In this document: positions 1 to 7,386 of the stretch, in pieces
How the letters are laid out: each line of letters begins with the position of its first letter
Position numbering within the stretch: the stretch's first letter is position 1
Assembly: GCA_016779505.1 (NCBI GenBank)
Contig: JADHNM010000033.1
Location: 1 to 12,410, forward strand
DNA: 12,410 nucleotides
Direction of reading: 5' to 3'
Source: SAR86 cluster bacterium
Lineage (GTDB): Bacteria > Pseudomonadota > Gammaproteobacteria > Magnimaribacterales > D2472
Translations under genes and position numbers: made by a program
The notes under the pieces: generated by a model
Database searches by the model: none
What the model was told of the DNA's origin: nothing
Seen by the model: only the letters and a program-made list of their open reading frames with translations

Positions 1-404
1 CCAGAAGAAACACCCCAAGCTCCTAATGTTTGGCCAAAATCCTCATCATGTCTTTCGAGACCAAAGCTAGATCCAACGTCAATAAAACCACCCAAACCGA
101 GTGTTGTATTTATTATAAATCTTGAAAAGTCATTCAATGCAAGCAAAGGCCTGCCTTGTAACAATTGATTGGCAGTATTATCAAGCTCATTTAAATTTCT
201 AAAAAAATTACTGATCCCTATTTCCACAAAGTCAGGTGCAATAGACGTGTAAATTTCAGCTGTTGGTTTCGCAAAATTATCATCAAGAAATTCATTGAAA
301 GCCCAAATTTTACGATTGTAATCTTCAAATGGATCATCTGCAGCAGCTGAATTAATACATAAGACAAAGATTAAAGGAAAAATAAAAATGTTATTAAGTT
401 TCAT
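1..404 (-). CDS. mlaA: MlaA (VacJ) outer-membrane phospholipid-asymmetry protein, 3' part missing
   Basis: Start codon is at 404; the frame stays open to the window edge, giving 134 codons, so the C-terminal part lies outside. In the Mla system MlaA sits in the outer membrane and hands mislocalised phospholipids to MlaC for return to the inner membrane. Visible family features are the N-terminal DPFEDYNRKIWAFN block (residues 25-38), the LLQGRPLLALNDFSRF stretch, NTTLGLGGFIDV, and the very characteristic RHDEDFGQTLGAWGV near the truncated end. A hydrophobic signal peptide occupies about residues 4-16 and is followed by SAAADD, a plausible signal-peptidase-I site. Cys16 has Phe-Val-Leu before it, so it is not a good lipobox. 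The start overlaps the stop of the upstream ATPase gene by 4 bp (ATGA), implying translational coupling. Confidence 0.92.
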   Translation of the reverse strand, partial: MKLNNIFIFPLIFVLCINSAAADDPFEDYNRKIWAFNEFLDDNFAKPTAEIYTSIAPDFVEIGISNFFRNLNELDNTANQLLQGRPLLALNDFSRFIINTTLGLGGFIDVGSSFGLERHDEDFGQTLGAWGVSS

Positions 405-1120
405 GATGTAATTTTTGCTAACTCATTATAAATCGGCTCAAACAAAGGTGATAACTCATTTGGATTAAAATTAGCTAAATCTTTTGATCTTGGAATAGAC
501 CCTAAAACCTTTAAGCCAATTTCAACCTCAAGATTCAATGGAGGGTATTCTGAAACGTGGTCATCAGAAAGTGTAGAAATTGTATAAGACATGTTATCAA
601 TTATTCCAAGGATTGGTATCTTAAGCTTATCAAACATTGCTTTAGACTTGATGGTGTCGTGAACAGAAAGTTTACTCTGAGAAGTAACTAAAACTACATA
701 ATTTGGTTTTATTTCTGCTGCAACGGTTAAGTAAGCGTCACCTGTGCCAGGAGGCATATCAATAAATAAATAATCTAGATCGCCCCATTGCGTTAAATCT
801 TTGAGCTGCTTAATAGCCCCACTTAACATTGGACCTCTCCACATAGCAGCTTTATCATTATCAAGAATGAATCCCATGCTATTTAGAAAGATTGTATTTA
901 TCTCGATTGGTATAAATGATTTTTTTTTATCTATGGTTTTTACCTCTGGCTTAGAGTCCAATACGTTAAAAAGGATGTGCTGATTTGGTCCATAAATATC
1001 AGCATCAAGTATTCCAACCTTAAAATCTTTTGCAAAATGGGATGCTAAATTAGCGCAAATAGTTGATTTGCCTACGCCACCTTTTGCTGAAGCTATAGCT
1101 ATTATTTGTTTGATGCCCAT
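401..1120 (-). CDS. apbC: Mrp/ApbC/NBP35-family P-loop ATPase, short form lacking the CxxC motif
   Basis: The 239-residue protein belongs to the Mrp/ApbC/Nbp35 family, whose members carry or help transfer Fe-S clusters in the cytoplasm. It has a deviant Walker A motif (KGGVGKST, residues 13-20), DADIYGPN (39-46), the switch region FIDMPPGTGD, and the DNMSY element. It is much shorter than E. coli ApbC (about 370 residues): the N-terminal MIP18/DUF59 domain is absent. The paired cysteines that normally follow the NMS element and bridge the Fe-S cluster are also missing; the only cysteine in the protein is Cys22, next to the P-loop. ATPase activity is likely retained, while cluster carriage by the usual route is doubtful. 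It is cotranscribed with mlaA (4 bp overlap) and divergent from metG. No strong Shine-Dalgarno sequence precedes the start. Confidence 0.85.
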   Translation of the reverse strand: MGIKQIIAIASAKGGVGKSTICANLASHFAKDFKVGILDADIYGPNQHILFNVLDSKPEVKTIDKKKSFIPIEINTIFLNSMGFILDNDKAAMWRGPMLSGAIKQLKDLTQWGDLDYLFIDMPPGTGDAYLTVAAEIKPNYVVLVTSQSKLSVHDTIKSKAMFDKLKIPILGIIDNMSYTISTLSDDHVSEYPPLNLEVEIGLKVLGSIPRSKDLANFNPNELSPLFEPIYNELAKITS

Positions 1121-1138
1121 TGATATAATGTTTTGACT

Positions 1139-1144
1139 TATAAT
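1139..1144 (+). promoter_or_regulatory. Putative -10 element for metG
   Basis: A perfect TATAAT lies in the 55 bp gap between divergent apbC and metG. It would start a transcript near 1151, giving a leader of about 25 nt before the inferred ATT start. No convincing -35 is present at 16-18 bp spacing. The gap must also hold the apbC promoter on the other strand, for which I see only weak AT-rich candidates. Confidence 0.35.
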
Positions 1145-1175
1145 ACTCGATTAGAAGTTAAATTGGGTCTCAAAA

Positions 1176-3143
1176 ATTAATAAATCAAGAAAAATAATCG
1201 TAACTAATGCCCTGCCATATGCAAATGGAGAAATTCATGTTGGCCATATTTTAGAGCATATCCAAACAGATATTTGGGCGCGTTTTATGACTCTGACTAA
1301 ACATGAAGTTTTAACTTTTTGCGCTGATGATGCTCATGGAGCACCAATAATGATGAAGGCAGATGAAATAGGCATAGAACCAGCTAAATTTATAGATCAA
1401 ATAAATAAGAATCACCAGGAATCCCTCGCTAAATTTGGTATTGAATATACAAATTATCATTCAACTCACTCCGTTGAAAATGAAGCGTTAGTTACTGAGA
1501 TATATCTTGATGCAAAGTCATCAGGATATATATACAAAAAAGAAATTGAACAATGTTTTGATGAGCAAAAACGAATGTTTTTGGCTGACAGATACGTAAT
1601 TGGAGACTGTCCCAAATGCTCAGCAAAAAAACAGTATGGAGATGGTTGTGAGGAATGTGGAGCAACCTACTCTGCCACAGAGATCGTTAATCCTAAATCC
1701 TCTCTATCTGGGACTACTCCAGTAACTAAAATCTCTGAGCATGTTTTTTTTGATTTAAGTAAAGCAAAAATAGATCTTAAAAAATTTCTAGATACATCAA
1801 ATATACAAAAACCTATAGTTGGAAAATTATCAGAGTGGCTTGATGGCGATTTAAAAAGCTGGGATATATCAAGAGATACACCCTACTTTGGATTTAAAAT
1901 ACCCAATGAAACAGATAAATATTTTTATGTTTGGGTTGACGCCCCCATTGGTTATTTGGCATCAGCTGCTAATTGGGCGAATAAAAATTCGCTATCTTTA
2001 GATGATTTATGGAGTAAAAATTCAGAATATGAAATACATCATTTTATTGGAAAAGATATTACATATTTTCATGGATTGTTTTGGCCAGCTCTACTAATGG
2101 AGTCAAAATATAAACTTCCTGATTGCATTCATGTTCATGGTTTTGTAACTGTGAATGGAGAGAAAATGTCTAAGTCAAAAGGTACATTCATTACAGCAGA
2201 TCAATTTGCAGATGCTTGTGATCCTGAATTATTGCGATACTACTTCGCCAGTAAATTAAATTCTAAAATTGAAGACCTAGATCTTAATCTTGAAGACTTG
2301 GCTCAAAAGATAAATTCGGATTTGGTTGGAAAATTCTCAAATATATTTAGTCGATCAGCTCCATTTATCGCAAAAAATAGCAATTACCTAAGCGAAAATG
2401 TGCACAAAGAGCACTTAGCAAACTCTAAAAAAAGTATTCCCGAAATACTGCAGCACTTTGAAGAAAAAGAATTTTCCAAAGCCATTAAATTAATTATGGA
2501 GATTGCAGATGATACAAATAAATATATAAATGAGAATGCCCCATGGAAGCTTGATCAATCTGAAGCTCTTATTGTTGCAACAACAGCAATTAATGTCTTT
2601 AAAAATTTATGTATTTTACTATCACCAGTAACACCAAGCTTATGTCAGCAAATGTTACTGATGCTAAATATTGATAACTTAGATATAGAAAATCTAGACA
2701 GGGAATTAATTGATATACAAATCAATGAATTTAATCCAATACTAGAAAGAATTAAGCCATTAAGTACTCAAGATTTTTACAAAAAGGAAGAAAAGATGAA
2801 TGAAGAAAATAATAATATTATTCAAATAGATGACTTTATGAAAGTTGATCTAAGGGTTGCAAGGGTTGCGGAGGCTAAACATGTAGAGGGTGCAGATAAA
2901 TTGCTTGCTATTAAATTAGATTTAGGTGAGCTTGGAACCAAAAATGTATTCGCAGGAATTAAGTCAGCTTATGAGCCTTCTCATTTAGAGGAAAAATTAG
3001 TTGTAATGGTATATAACTTAGCTCCTAGAAAGATGAAATTTGGAGTCTCGGAAGGTATGATTTTGGCTGCAAGCGATTCTGATGGAGGAATATTTGTATT
3101 ATCACCAGATTCAGGCGCTAAACCAGGACAAAAAATTAAATGA
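1176..3143 (+). CDS. metG: Methionyl-tRNA synthetase, probable ATT start
   Basis: Charges tRNA-Met with methionine in the cytoplasm. The first in-frame ATG (1287) would cut off the class I active site: in-frame codons before it encode VTNALPYANG and the HIGH-type motif HVGH. That reading frame is open back to a TAG at 1152-1154 and contains no ATG, GTG or TTG. ATT at 1176 gives a 655-residue protein with HVGH at 21-24 and KMSKS at 330-334, in line with E. coli MetG (HLGH, KMSKS at 332-336), so ATT is the preferred start. A zinc knuckle is formed by Cys145, Cys148, Cys158 and Cys161. The C-terminal part (from about residue 550) is the EMAP/Trbp-like tRNA-binding and dimerisation domain (IDDFMKVDLRVARV, NLAPRKMKFGVSEGM). 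The stop overlaps the next start by 4 bp (ATGA). Confidence 0.95.
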   Translation: MNKSRKIIVTNALPYANGEIHVGHILEHIQTDIWARFMTLTKHEVLTFCADDAHGAPIMMKADEIGIEPAKFIDQINKNHQESLAKFGIEYTNYHSTHSVENEALVTEIYLDAKSSGYIYKKEIEQCFDEQKRMFLADRYVIGDCPKCSAKKQYGDGCEECGATYSATEIVNPKSSLSGTTPVTKISEHVFFDLSKAKIDLKKFLDTSNIQKPIVGKLSEWLDGDLKSWDISRDTPYFGFKIPNETDKYFYVWVDAPIGYLASAANWANKNSLSLDDLWSKNSEYEIHHFIGKDITYFHGLFWPALLMESKYKLPDCIHVHGFVTVNGEKMSKSKGTFITADQFADACDPELLRYYFASKLNSKIEDLDLNLEDLAQKINSDLVGKFSNIFSRSAPFIAKNSNYLSENVHKEHLANSKKSIPEILQHFEEKEFSKAIKLIMEIADDTNKYINENAPWKLDQSEALIVATTAINVFKNLCILLSPVTPSLCQQMLLMLNIDNLDIENLDRELIDIQINEFNPILERIKPLSTQDFYKKEEKMNEENNNIIQIDDFMKVDLRVARVAEAKHVEGADKLLAIKLDLGELGTKNVFAGIKSAYEPSHLEEKLVVMVYNLAPRKMKFGVSEGMILAASDSDGGIFVLSPDSGAKPGQKIK

Positions 3144-4183
3144 AATTTGAAACAGATATATTAGTAATTGGCGCAGGCCCAGTTGGACTTTTCACTGTAT
3201 TTGAAGCAGGCCTTTTAGGCCTTAGGTGCACATTGATTGATAACTTAGATAAAGTTGGCGGCCAATGCTCGGAACTTTATCCAGAAAAACCGATCTATGA
3301 TATTCCGGGAGTGCCCTCTCAAACTGCACAAGAGCATGTAAATGCGCTACTCGAGCAGATCAAGCCATTTGAATATGATCTCCATCTCTCTCAACGGGTA
3401 GAGTCAATCCAGCCACTTTCAAGCTCAGAAGATATAACAACATGGAATATTAAAACTAATGAAGGTGATGAATTTGTAACTAAAAACATTTTTATTGCAG
3501 CGGGTGCGGGCTCATTTGAGCCAAGAAGACCACCCAATATCGAGGAACCAGATAAATTTTTAGGTAAAGGAGTGAGTTACTCAGTGAAATCTAAAAGCCT
3601 GTATAAAAATAAAGATCTGTTTATATTTGGAGGTGGTGACTCTGCTTTAGATTGGTCAGTAGAATTAGCCAACACAGCAAAATCAATAAATTTAATTCAC
3701 CGTAGAGATCAATTTAGAGGCGCTCAGCACACTGAAGCTCAAATGAGAGAATTGGTTAAAAGTGGGCATATAAATCTGTTAACGCCCTTCCAAATTGAAG
3801 AAATTTTAGGAAATGATAGAGTGACAGGCGTAAGATTAAAGAATTTTGATACCAAAGAATCCATTTCGTATGAAGCAGATGAATTGTTATTCTTATTTGG
3901 TCTTAATAAGAAATTAGGCCCCATTCTTGAATGGGAGCTAGAACTTTCTGAAAAAAAAATTGCTGTAAATACACAAGACTTTCAAACAAATAGAGATGGG
4001 ATTTTTGCCGTTGGTGATATTAATGATTATCCCGGAAAACTAGATTTAATTTTGTGCGGTTTTCACGAGACAACTTTAGCAGTGCAAAAAGCTTTTCAAA
4101 GAATTTTTCCTGGCGAAAGAGTTCCATTTGGATACACAACATCCAATACAAAATTACAGAGGAAATTAGGAGTTGCTGAATAA
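3140..4183 (+). CDS. Ferredoxin/flavodoxin-NADP+ reductase, thioredoxin-reductase-like (FNR type 2, YumC family)
   Basis: A 347-residue flavoprotein expected to move electrons between NADPH and ferredoxin in the cytoplasm. The FAD-binding GAGPVG is at residues 11-16 and is followed by the family signature GGQCSELYPEKPIYDIPG (40-57). The second Rossmann fold has GGGDSALDW (164-172), and HRRDQFR (187-193) would bind the NADP 2'-phosphate. The second FAD motif AVGDINDYPGK (290-300) precedes the LILCGFHE segment. There is no CxxC redox disulfide in the NADP domain, which separates it from true thioredoxin reductases. It starts inside the metG stop (ATGA overlap) and is followed after 5 bp by an RnfB-like ferredoxin, a likely redox partner. 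The family assignment is firm; the physiological direction of electron flow is inference. Confidence 0.9.
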   Translation: MKFETDILVIGAGPVGLFTVFEAGLLGLRCTLIDNLDKVGGQCSELYPEKPIYDIPGVPSQTAQEHVNALLEQIKPFEYDLHLSQRVESIQPLSSSEDITTWNIKTNEGDEFVTKNIFIAAGAGSFEPRRPPNIEEPDKFLGKGVSYSVKSKSLYKNKDLFIFGGGDSALDWSVELANTAKSINLIHRRDQFRGAQHTEAQMRELVKSGHINLLTPFQIEEILGNDRVTGVRLKNFDTKESISYEADELLFLFGLNKKLGPILEWELELSEKKIAVNTQDFQTNRDGIFAVGDINDYPGKLDLILCGFHETTLAVQKAFQRIFPGERVPFGYTTSNTKLQRKLGVAE

Positions 4184-4188
4184 AATAA

Positions 4189-4860
4189 ATGAGCAACTTA
4201 ATTGAGTTAATAAACGCAGAGTTGCCTCAATTCCAATGTGGTCGCTGCGAAACACCAGGCTGTCGACCATACGCTGAAGAAATCATAAATGGATCTCCTC
4301 ATAATAGATGCGTGCCAGGCGGACAAGAGACTGCAGATAAAATATCAAAAATACTGAATGCAAATAAGCTTTTGCTTGATCATGATTATGGTCCAGAAAT
4401 CAAACCTCAAGTCGCATATATAGTTGAGGAAGATTGCATTGGATGCACTAAATGCATTGATGCATGTCCTGTTGATGCAATTAATGGTGCGGCAAACCTT
4501 ATGCATAACGTTATCAATGATTTGTGTACTGGATGTGAGTTATGCATTGATCCATGTCCAGTAGATTGCATAGAATTAATTGAAGTAAGTGAAGAACAAT
4601 CGTTAAAAATTAGAAAGGATTCTGATCATTTCTTTCAACTTAAAAATGAATTACTTCAACGTAAAAATAAAAAAACAAAGTTAAATAAAAGCATTTCTGA
4701 AAACCTTGATATAGCTAACACAATTAACCAAAAATTAAGTAATAGGAATTTAGATAAAGAGAAACTAATAAAAAAATTACAAGCGGAAATGCTTGATTCG
4801 CAAAGAGTTGAAAAACATATGAATGCTTCAGATATTGAAGAATTAAAGAAACAATTATAA
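4189..4860 (+). CDS. rnfB: RnfB-like polyferredoxin without membrane anchor, with charged C-terminal extension
   Basis: A 223-residue Fe-S protein. The N-terminal Fe-S domain matches RnfB: Cys17, Cys20, Cys25 and Cys41 (C-x2-C-x4-C-x15-C) in the context QCGRCETPGCRPYAE and NRCVPGG. Two [4Fe-4S] ferredoxin motifs follow: Cys83/86/89/93 and Cys113/116/119/123. Unlike E. coli RnfB it begins directly at the cluster domain and lacks the N-terminal transmembrane helix. It ends in about 90 extra residues rich in Lys, Glu, Asn and Leu that look helical or coiled-coil. None of the other Rnf subunits is present in the window, so it is probably a soluble ferredoxin rather than part of an ion-pumping complex. 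The preceding FNR gene, 5 bp upstream, is the obvious partner. RnfB-like genes beside metG are known in other gammaproteobacteria. The gene name reflects homology only. Confidence 0.85.
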   Translation: MSNLIELINAELPQFQCGRCETPGCRPYAEEIINGSPHNRCVPGGQETADKISKILNANKLLLDHDYGPEIKPQVAYIVEEDCIGCTKCIDACPVDAINGAANLMHNVINDLCTGCELCIDPCPVDCIELIEVSEEQSLKIRKDSDHFFQLKNELLQRKNKKTKLNKSISENLDIANTINQKLSNRNLDKEKLIKKLQAEMLDSQRVEKHMNASDIEELKKQL

Positions 4861-5874
4861 ATTTTCTGCTAAGAGAAGATTGTAAATTGATGTAGATTGA
4901 TTTTGAGATTTAATTAGTAAACCTTTTACTCTCGTTGCTATATCTCTTAATGCCTGATCAGTTTGAGCGTCATCTCTTTTTAAAAAATCTTTGGTCAAAC
5001 CTATTACTCCTCCTGAATTTATCAAAACATCAGGTATATATACGATTCCCATTTGATGTAAGTCTTCAGCAATTGCTGCATCAAGCAGTTGATTATTTGC
5101 GCCGCCAGCAATAATTTTACAATTTAAATTATGAATAGAGTCTTTTGTGAAAACTGCACCTACGGCACAAGGCGAAAACAAGTCACACTCAATGGAGAAG
5201 GTATCATCAACGCATACAATATTTTTATTTTTAATTTTATCTAATTTTGATTGATCTATATCCGAAATAAATACTTTGGCACCAGAACTTGCTAAATATT
5301 CAGCTAGTCTTTTACCAACACTACCCGCTCCCTGAATTGCAATTTTTTTATCTTTTAGACCCTCGGAAAAATATATTTCTATTGCTTGTTCAATTGAATA
5401 AAAAAGACCTTTTGCAGTAAACGGTCCGGGATCCTCATTGTCAAAGACATAATCAGTATAATTTTTAATAAATCTAATATCATCAAGAGTGATACCCATA
5501 TCTTCAGCAGAAATATAAGAGCCTTTTAAGAGATTTAAAAACGAAGCAAATGATCGAAGCATATCCTTGGATTTATTACCTTGACTGAAGATTATGGCTT
5601 TTCCACCTCCAAATGGAATGTTTGCTACATTATTTTTATCTGTCATCCCTTTTGATAGACGTAAAACGTCAGTCAATCCAGCTTCAAATGAATCATATTT
5701 TCTATACCTACACCCACCAATAGCAGGCCCATTTGTAGAATTATGAACAGCAATCAAGGATTTGAGTCCTACAGACTCGTCTTCATAGTAATAAACTTTT
5801 TCATGATTGAACTCATGATGCGATGGAATGTATACCCCATTAAAATTTATGTCTGTTATATCTTTAAAAATCAT
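4855..5874 (-). CDS. Leu/Phe/Val dehydrogenase family (leucine dehydrogenase-like)
   Basis: A 339-residue amino acid dehydrogenase that would interconvert a branched-chain or aromatic L-amino acid and its 2-oxo acid with NAD+ and ammonia. The substrate domain shows NGPAIGGCRYRKY, LRLSKGMTDKN and IPFGGGKA; Lys80 and Lys92 occupy the positions of the two active-site lysines of Bacillus leucine dehydrogenase, with the same 12-residue spacing. The coenzyme domain has GAGSVGKRLAEYLASSGAKV followed by an acidic ISDID, fitting NAD rather than NADP. The late segment VYIPDVLINSGGVIG is also typical. The length is near the family norm. Its 3' end overlaps the ferredoxin gene by 6 bp, tail to tail. Which amino acid it prefers cannot be told from the sequence. 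Confidence 0.88.
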   Translation of the reverse strand: MIFKDITDINFNGVYIPSHHEFNHEKVYYYEDESVGLKSLIAVHNSTNGPAIGGCRYRKYDSFEAGLTDVLRLSKGMTDKNNVANIPFGGGKAIIFSQGNKSKDMLRSFASFLNLLKGSYISAEDMGITLDDIRFIKNYTDYVFDNEDPGPFTAKGLFYSIEQAIEIYFSEGLKDKKIAIQGAGSVGKRLAEYLASSGAKVFISDIDQSKLDKIKNKNIVCVDDTFSIECDLFSPCAVGAVFTKDSIHNLNCKIIAGGANNQLLDAAIAEDLHQMGIVYIPDVLINSGGVIGLTKDFLKRDDAQTDQALRDIATRVKGLLIKSQNQSTSIYNLLLAENL

Positions 5875-5894
5875 ATATGTATGAAAATTTCGTT

Positions 5895-5903
5895 TATATT
5901 ATA
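5895..5903. promoter_or_regulatory. Overlapping divergent -10 elements for the leucine dehydrogenase-like gene and rnt
   Basis: The two genes diverge from only 50 bp. On the minus strand a perfect TATAAT spans 5903-5898, about 24-29 bp from the dehydrogenase start. On the plus strand TATATT (5895-5900) or TATTAT (5897-5902) is suitably placed for rnt. The two -10 boxes overlap, so only one polymerase could open the site at a time. I see no clear -35 boxes. Confidence 0.35.
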
Positions 5904-5924
5904 CGTGAATCTTAAAGGGCTCAT

Positions 5925-6512
5925 ATGCTAAAGGAAAGGTTTAGAAAATTTTTACCTGTTGTCGTTGATCTGGAGACCGGTGGTTTTGATTCTAAAAAAA
6001 ATGCTATTTTAGAAATAGCTATCCAGCTTATTGATGAAGAAGATTCTATATTAGTATTAGGAGAGTCTCATAGGTTTCACATAGAACCATTTGAAAGTCT
6101 GATTGTAGATAATGATGCTCTTGAGTTTCTTAAATTAGATTTAAATCATCCATTAAGATTAGCCGTTGAAGAAAATTTTGCTCTTCATGAAATTTTCAAA
6201 ATTATTAATAAACAAAAAAATAAATATGAATGCTCAAGAGCTATTTTAGTAGGTCACAATGCATTTTTTGATCACAGCTTTCTTCTGGAAGCATGCTTAA
6301 GAAACAATATTAAAAAGTCCCCATTTCATCCATTCTCATTAATAGATACGGTGAGTTTAGGGGTGCTTGCAACAAAGCAGACAGTATTAGCAAGAATATG
6401 CAATGAATTGGGCATCTCATATGACAATGAAGAGGCTCATAGTGCAGCATATGATGCAATGGTTACTGCTAAGGTCTTCTGCAAAATAATTAATGATTTC
6501 GATTTAAATTAA
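5925..6512 (+). CDS. rnt: Ribonuclease T
   Basis: A 3'-5' exoribonuclease of the DEDDh superfamily that trims the 3' ends of tRNA and other stable RNAs and removes the tRNA CCA 3' nucleotide. All five catalytic residues are visible: Asp15 and Glu17 (VVDLETGGF), Asp116 (GHNAFFDHSF), His172 and Asp177 (AHSAAYDAM). Their spacing matches E. coli RNase T (Asp23, Glu25, Asp125, His181, Asp186). Residues PFHPFSLIDT and the RFRKFLPVVVD start are also family-typical. At 195 residues it lacks the short N- and C-terminal tails of the E. coli protein (215). A Shine-Dalgarno AAAGGG at 5914-5919 supports the start. RNase T is largely confined to gammaproteobacteria, which helps place the organism. Confidence 0.96.
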   Translation: MLKERFRKFLPVVVDLETGGFDSKKNAILEIAIQLIDEEDSILVLGESHRFHIEPFESLIVDNDALEFLKLDLNHPLRLAVEENFALHEIFKIINKQKNKYECSRAILVGHNAFFDHSFLLEACLRNNIKKSPFHPFSLIDTVSLGVLATKQTVLARICNELGISYDNEEAHSAAYDAMVTAKVFCKIINDFDLN

Positions 6513-6517
6513 AATTT

Positions 6518-7243
6518 TTATAAACATAGGGAATCACCTACCTTCCTGCAACTAGAGGGCATCAGATTAATTTGTTTATAAGACTCCTTTATGCTTAGTA
6601 ATAAACTTATTAAACCCTTTGTCTGCTTTGGGGCAATGCCAGTTGGGATAAAGTATTTAGCATTTAGTTGGGCTTTTGCTAATTTTGCTTGATTAAGGTT
6701 CATTGAGACTTGAACCAACCCAAGAACCTTGACCATATCCACGGTGACAATGCATGCATCTACATCATTTATCTCAACCTTTGTATTGAACATGTGAGGT
6801 TCATGAAAAACTTTTGATCTAGAGTCGCATAACAAATATGAAAATGTTGTTGTATTATAAGGTTTGCCTGCTTTAAAAATTTTTAACGAGAATGAGTTAA
6901 TCTCATAGGTGTTATTTGCTTTCACCACATTAACATTGGTAAAACCTAATTTTATTAAAGCCTTTGACGCTTCAAGGGTTGTATATATAGGTATCTTTTT
7001 ATTAAAAAAATGCAACGATTCCTCGTCAAGATGATCTGAAAAATGGGCGGTAATAATAATATGGGTAACATGATCAACGAGATTATATTTTAATAAATAT
7101 GGTGTCTCTTTTGAATCGCGGCTTAACAACCAGTTAAATCTAGGAAAGACTTGCTTTTTTGTAAGCCATGGATCTACTACGATTAAATCATCTTTGTTTG
7201 CATAAACCCATGACTGATAATCATCGCCTCTAATAATTTGCAT
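6518..7243 (-). CDS. Divergent metallo-beta-lactamase-fold protein (UlaG-like)
   Basis: A 241-residue protein with the opening of an MBL-fold hydrolase: residues 1-25 run through strands to VVDPWL, and a hydrophobic strand leads to the metal-site loop ITAHFSDHLDEE (64-75). The motif is degenerate: Asp70 and His71 are kept, but the expected HxHxDH reads AHFSDH, with the only other His at 67. Further candidate ligands are His147 and His150 (VFHEPH) and Asp169. The C-terminal IPTG region lacks the usual last His. It could be a UlaG-like hydrolase with altered metal binding or a non-enzymatic relative; no substrate is suggested. It ends 5 bp from the rnt stop, tail to tail. A Fur box lies about 40-50 bp upstream of its start, so iron repression is plausible. 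Confidence 0.65.
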   Translation of the reverse strand: MQIIRGDDYQSWVYANKDDLIVVDPWLTKKQVFPRFNWLLSRDSKETPYLLKYNLVDHVTHIIITAHFSDHLDEESLHFFNKKIPIYTTLEASKALIKLGFTNVNVVKANNTYEINSFSLKIFKAGKPYNTTTFSYLLCDSRSKVFHEPHMFNTKVEINDVDACIVTVDMVKVLGLVQVSMNLNQAKLAKAQLNAKYFIPTGIAPKQTKGLISLLLSIKESYKQINLMPSSCRKVGDSLCL

Positions 7244-7280
7244 TTATCTATAATTTCATAAATGAGAATAAATACCATAG

Positions 7281-7295
7281 TGATAATGATTATCA
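7281..7295. promoter_or_regulatory. Fur box (perfect 7-1-7 inverted repeat)
   Basis: TGATAAT-G-ATTATCA is an exact match to the 7-1-7 form of the Fur operator. An overlapping second 7-1-7 palindrome (TAATGAT-T-ATCATTA, 7284-7298) extends it, and 7282-7300 agrees with the classical 19 bp consensus at 16 positions. It lies in the divergent gap between the MBL-fold gene (centre 45 bp from its start codon) and the bacterioferritin-like gene (centre 99 bp from its start). The neighbouring iron-storage gene supports the assignment. Confidence 0.8.
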
Positions 7296-7349
7296 TTAAA
7301 AAAATACCTTAAATCAGTGCTTTATATATCTTAAAAAAACAATATACAC

Positions 7350-7355
7350 TATAAT
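7350..7355 (+). promoter_or_regulatory. Putative -10 element for the bacterioferritin-like gene
   Basis: A perfect TATAAT stands 31 bp before the start codon and would give a leader of about 25 nt containing the ribosome binding site GGAG at 7378-7381. The -35 at 17 bp spacing (TATCTT) is poor, which fits a promoter that needs an activator or is otherwise regulated. The Fur box is centred about 75 bp upstream of the predicted transcription start. Confidence 0.45.
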
Positions 7356-7386
7356 ATTAGATTAATGTTAAGGGCACGGAGACAGC

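Noticed and set aside
801..983. Short plus-strand reading frame inside apbC
   Set aside because: It is antisense to a well-conserved ATPase and has no recognisable protein features.
1287..3143. metG starting at the ATG at 1287
   Set aside because: This would remove the HVGH active-site motif and the preceding conserved block, both encoded in frame upstream without a stop.
5743..5931. Short plus-strand reading frame across the leucine dehydrogenase start and the rnt start
   Set aside because: It lies antisense to the dehydrogenase N-terminus, runs through the divergent promoter gap and overlaps rnt; its sequence has no family features.
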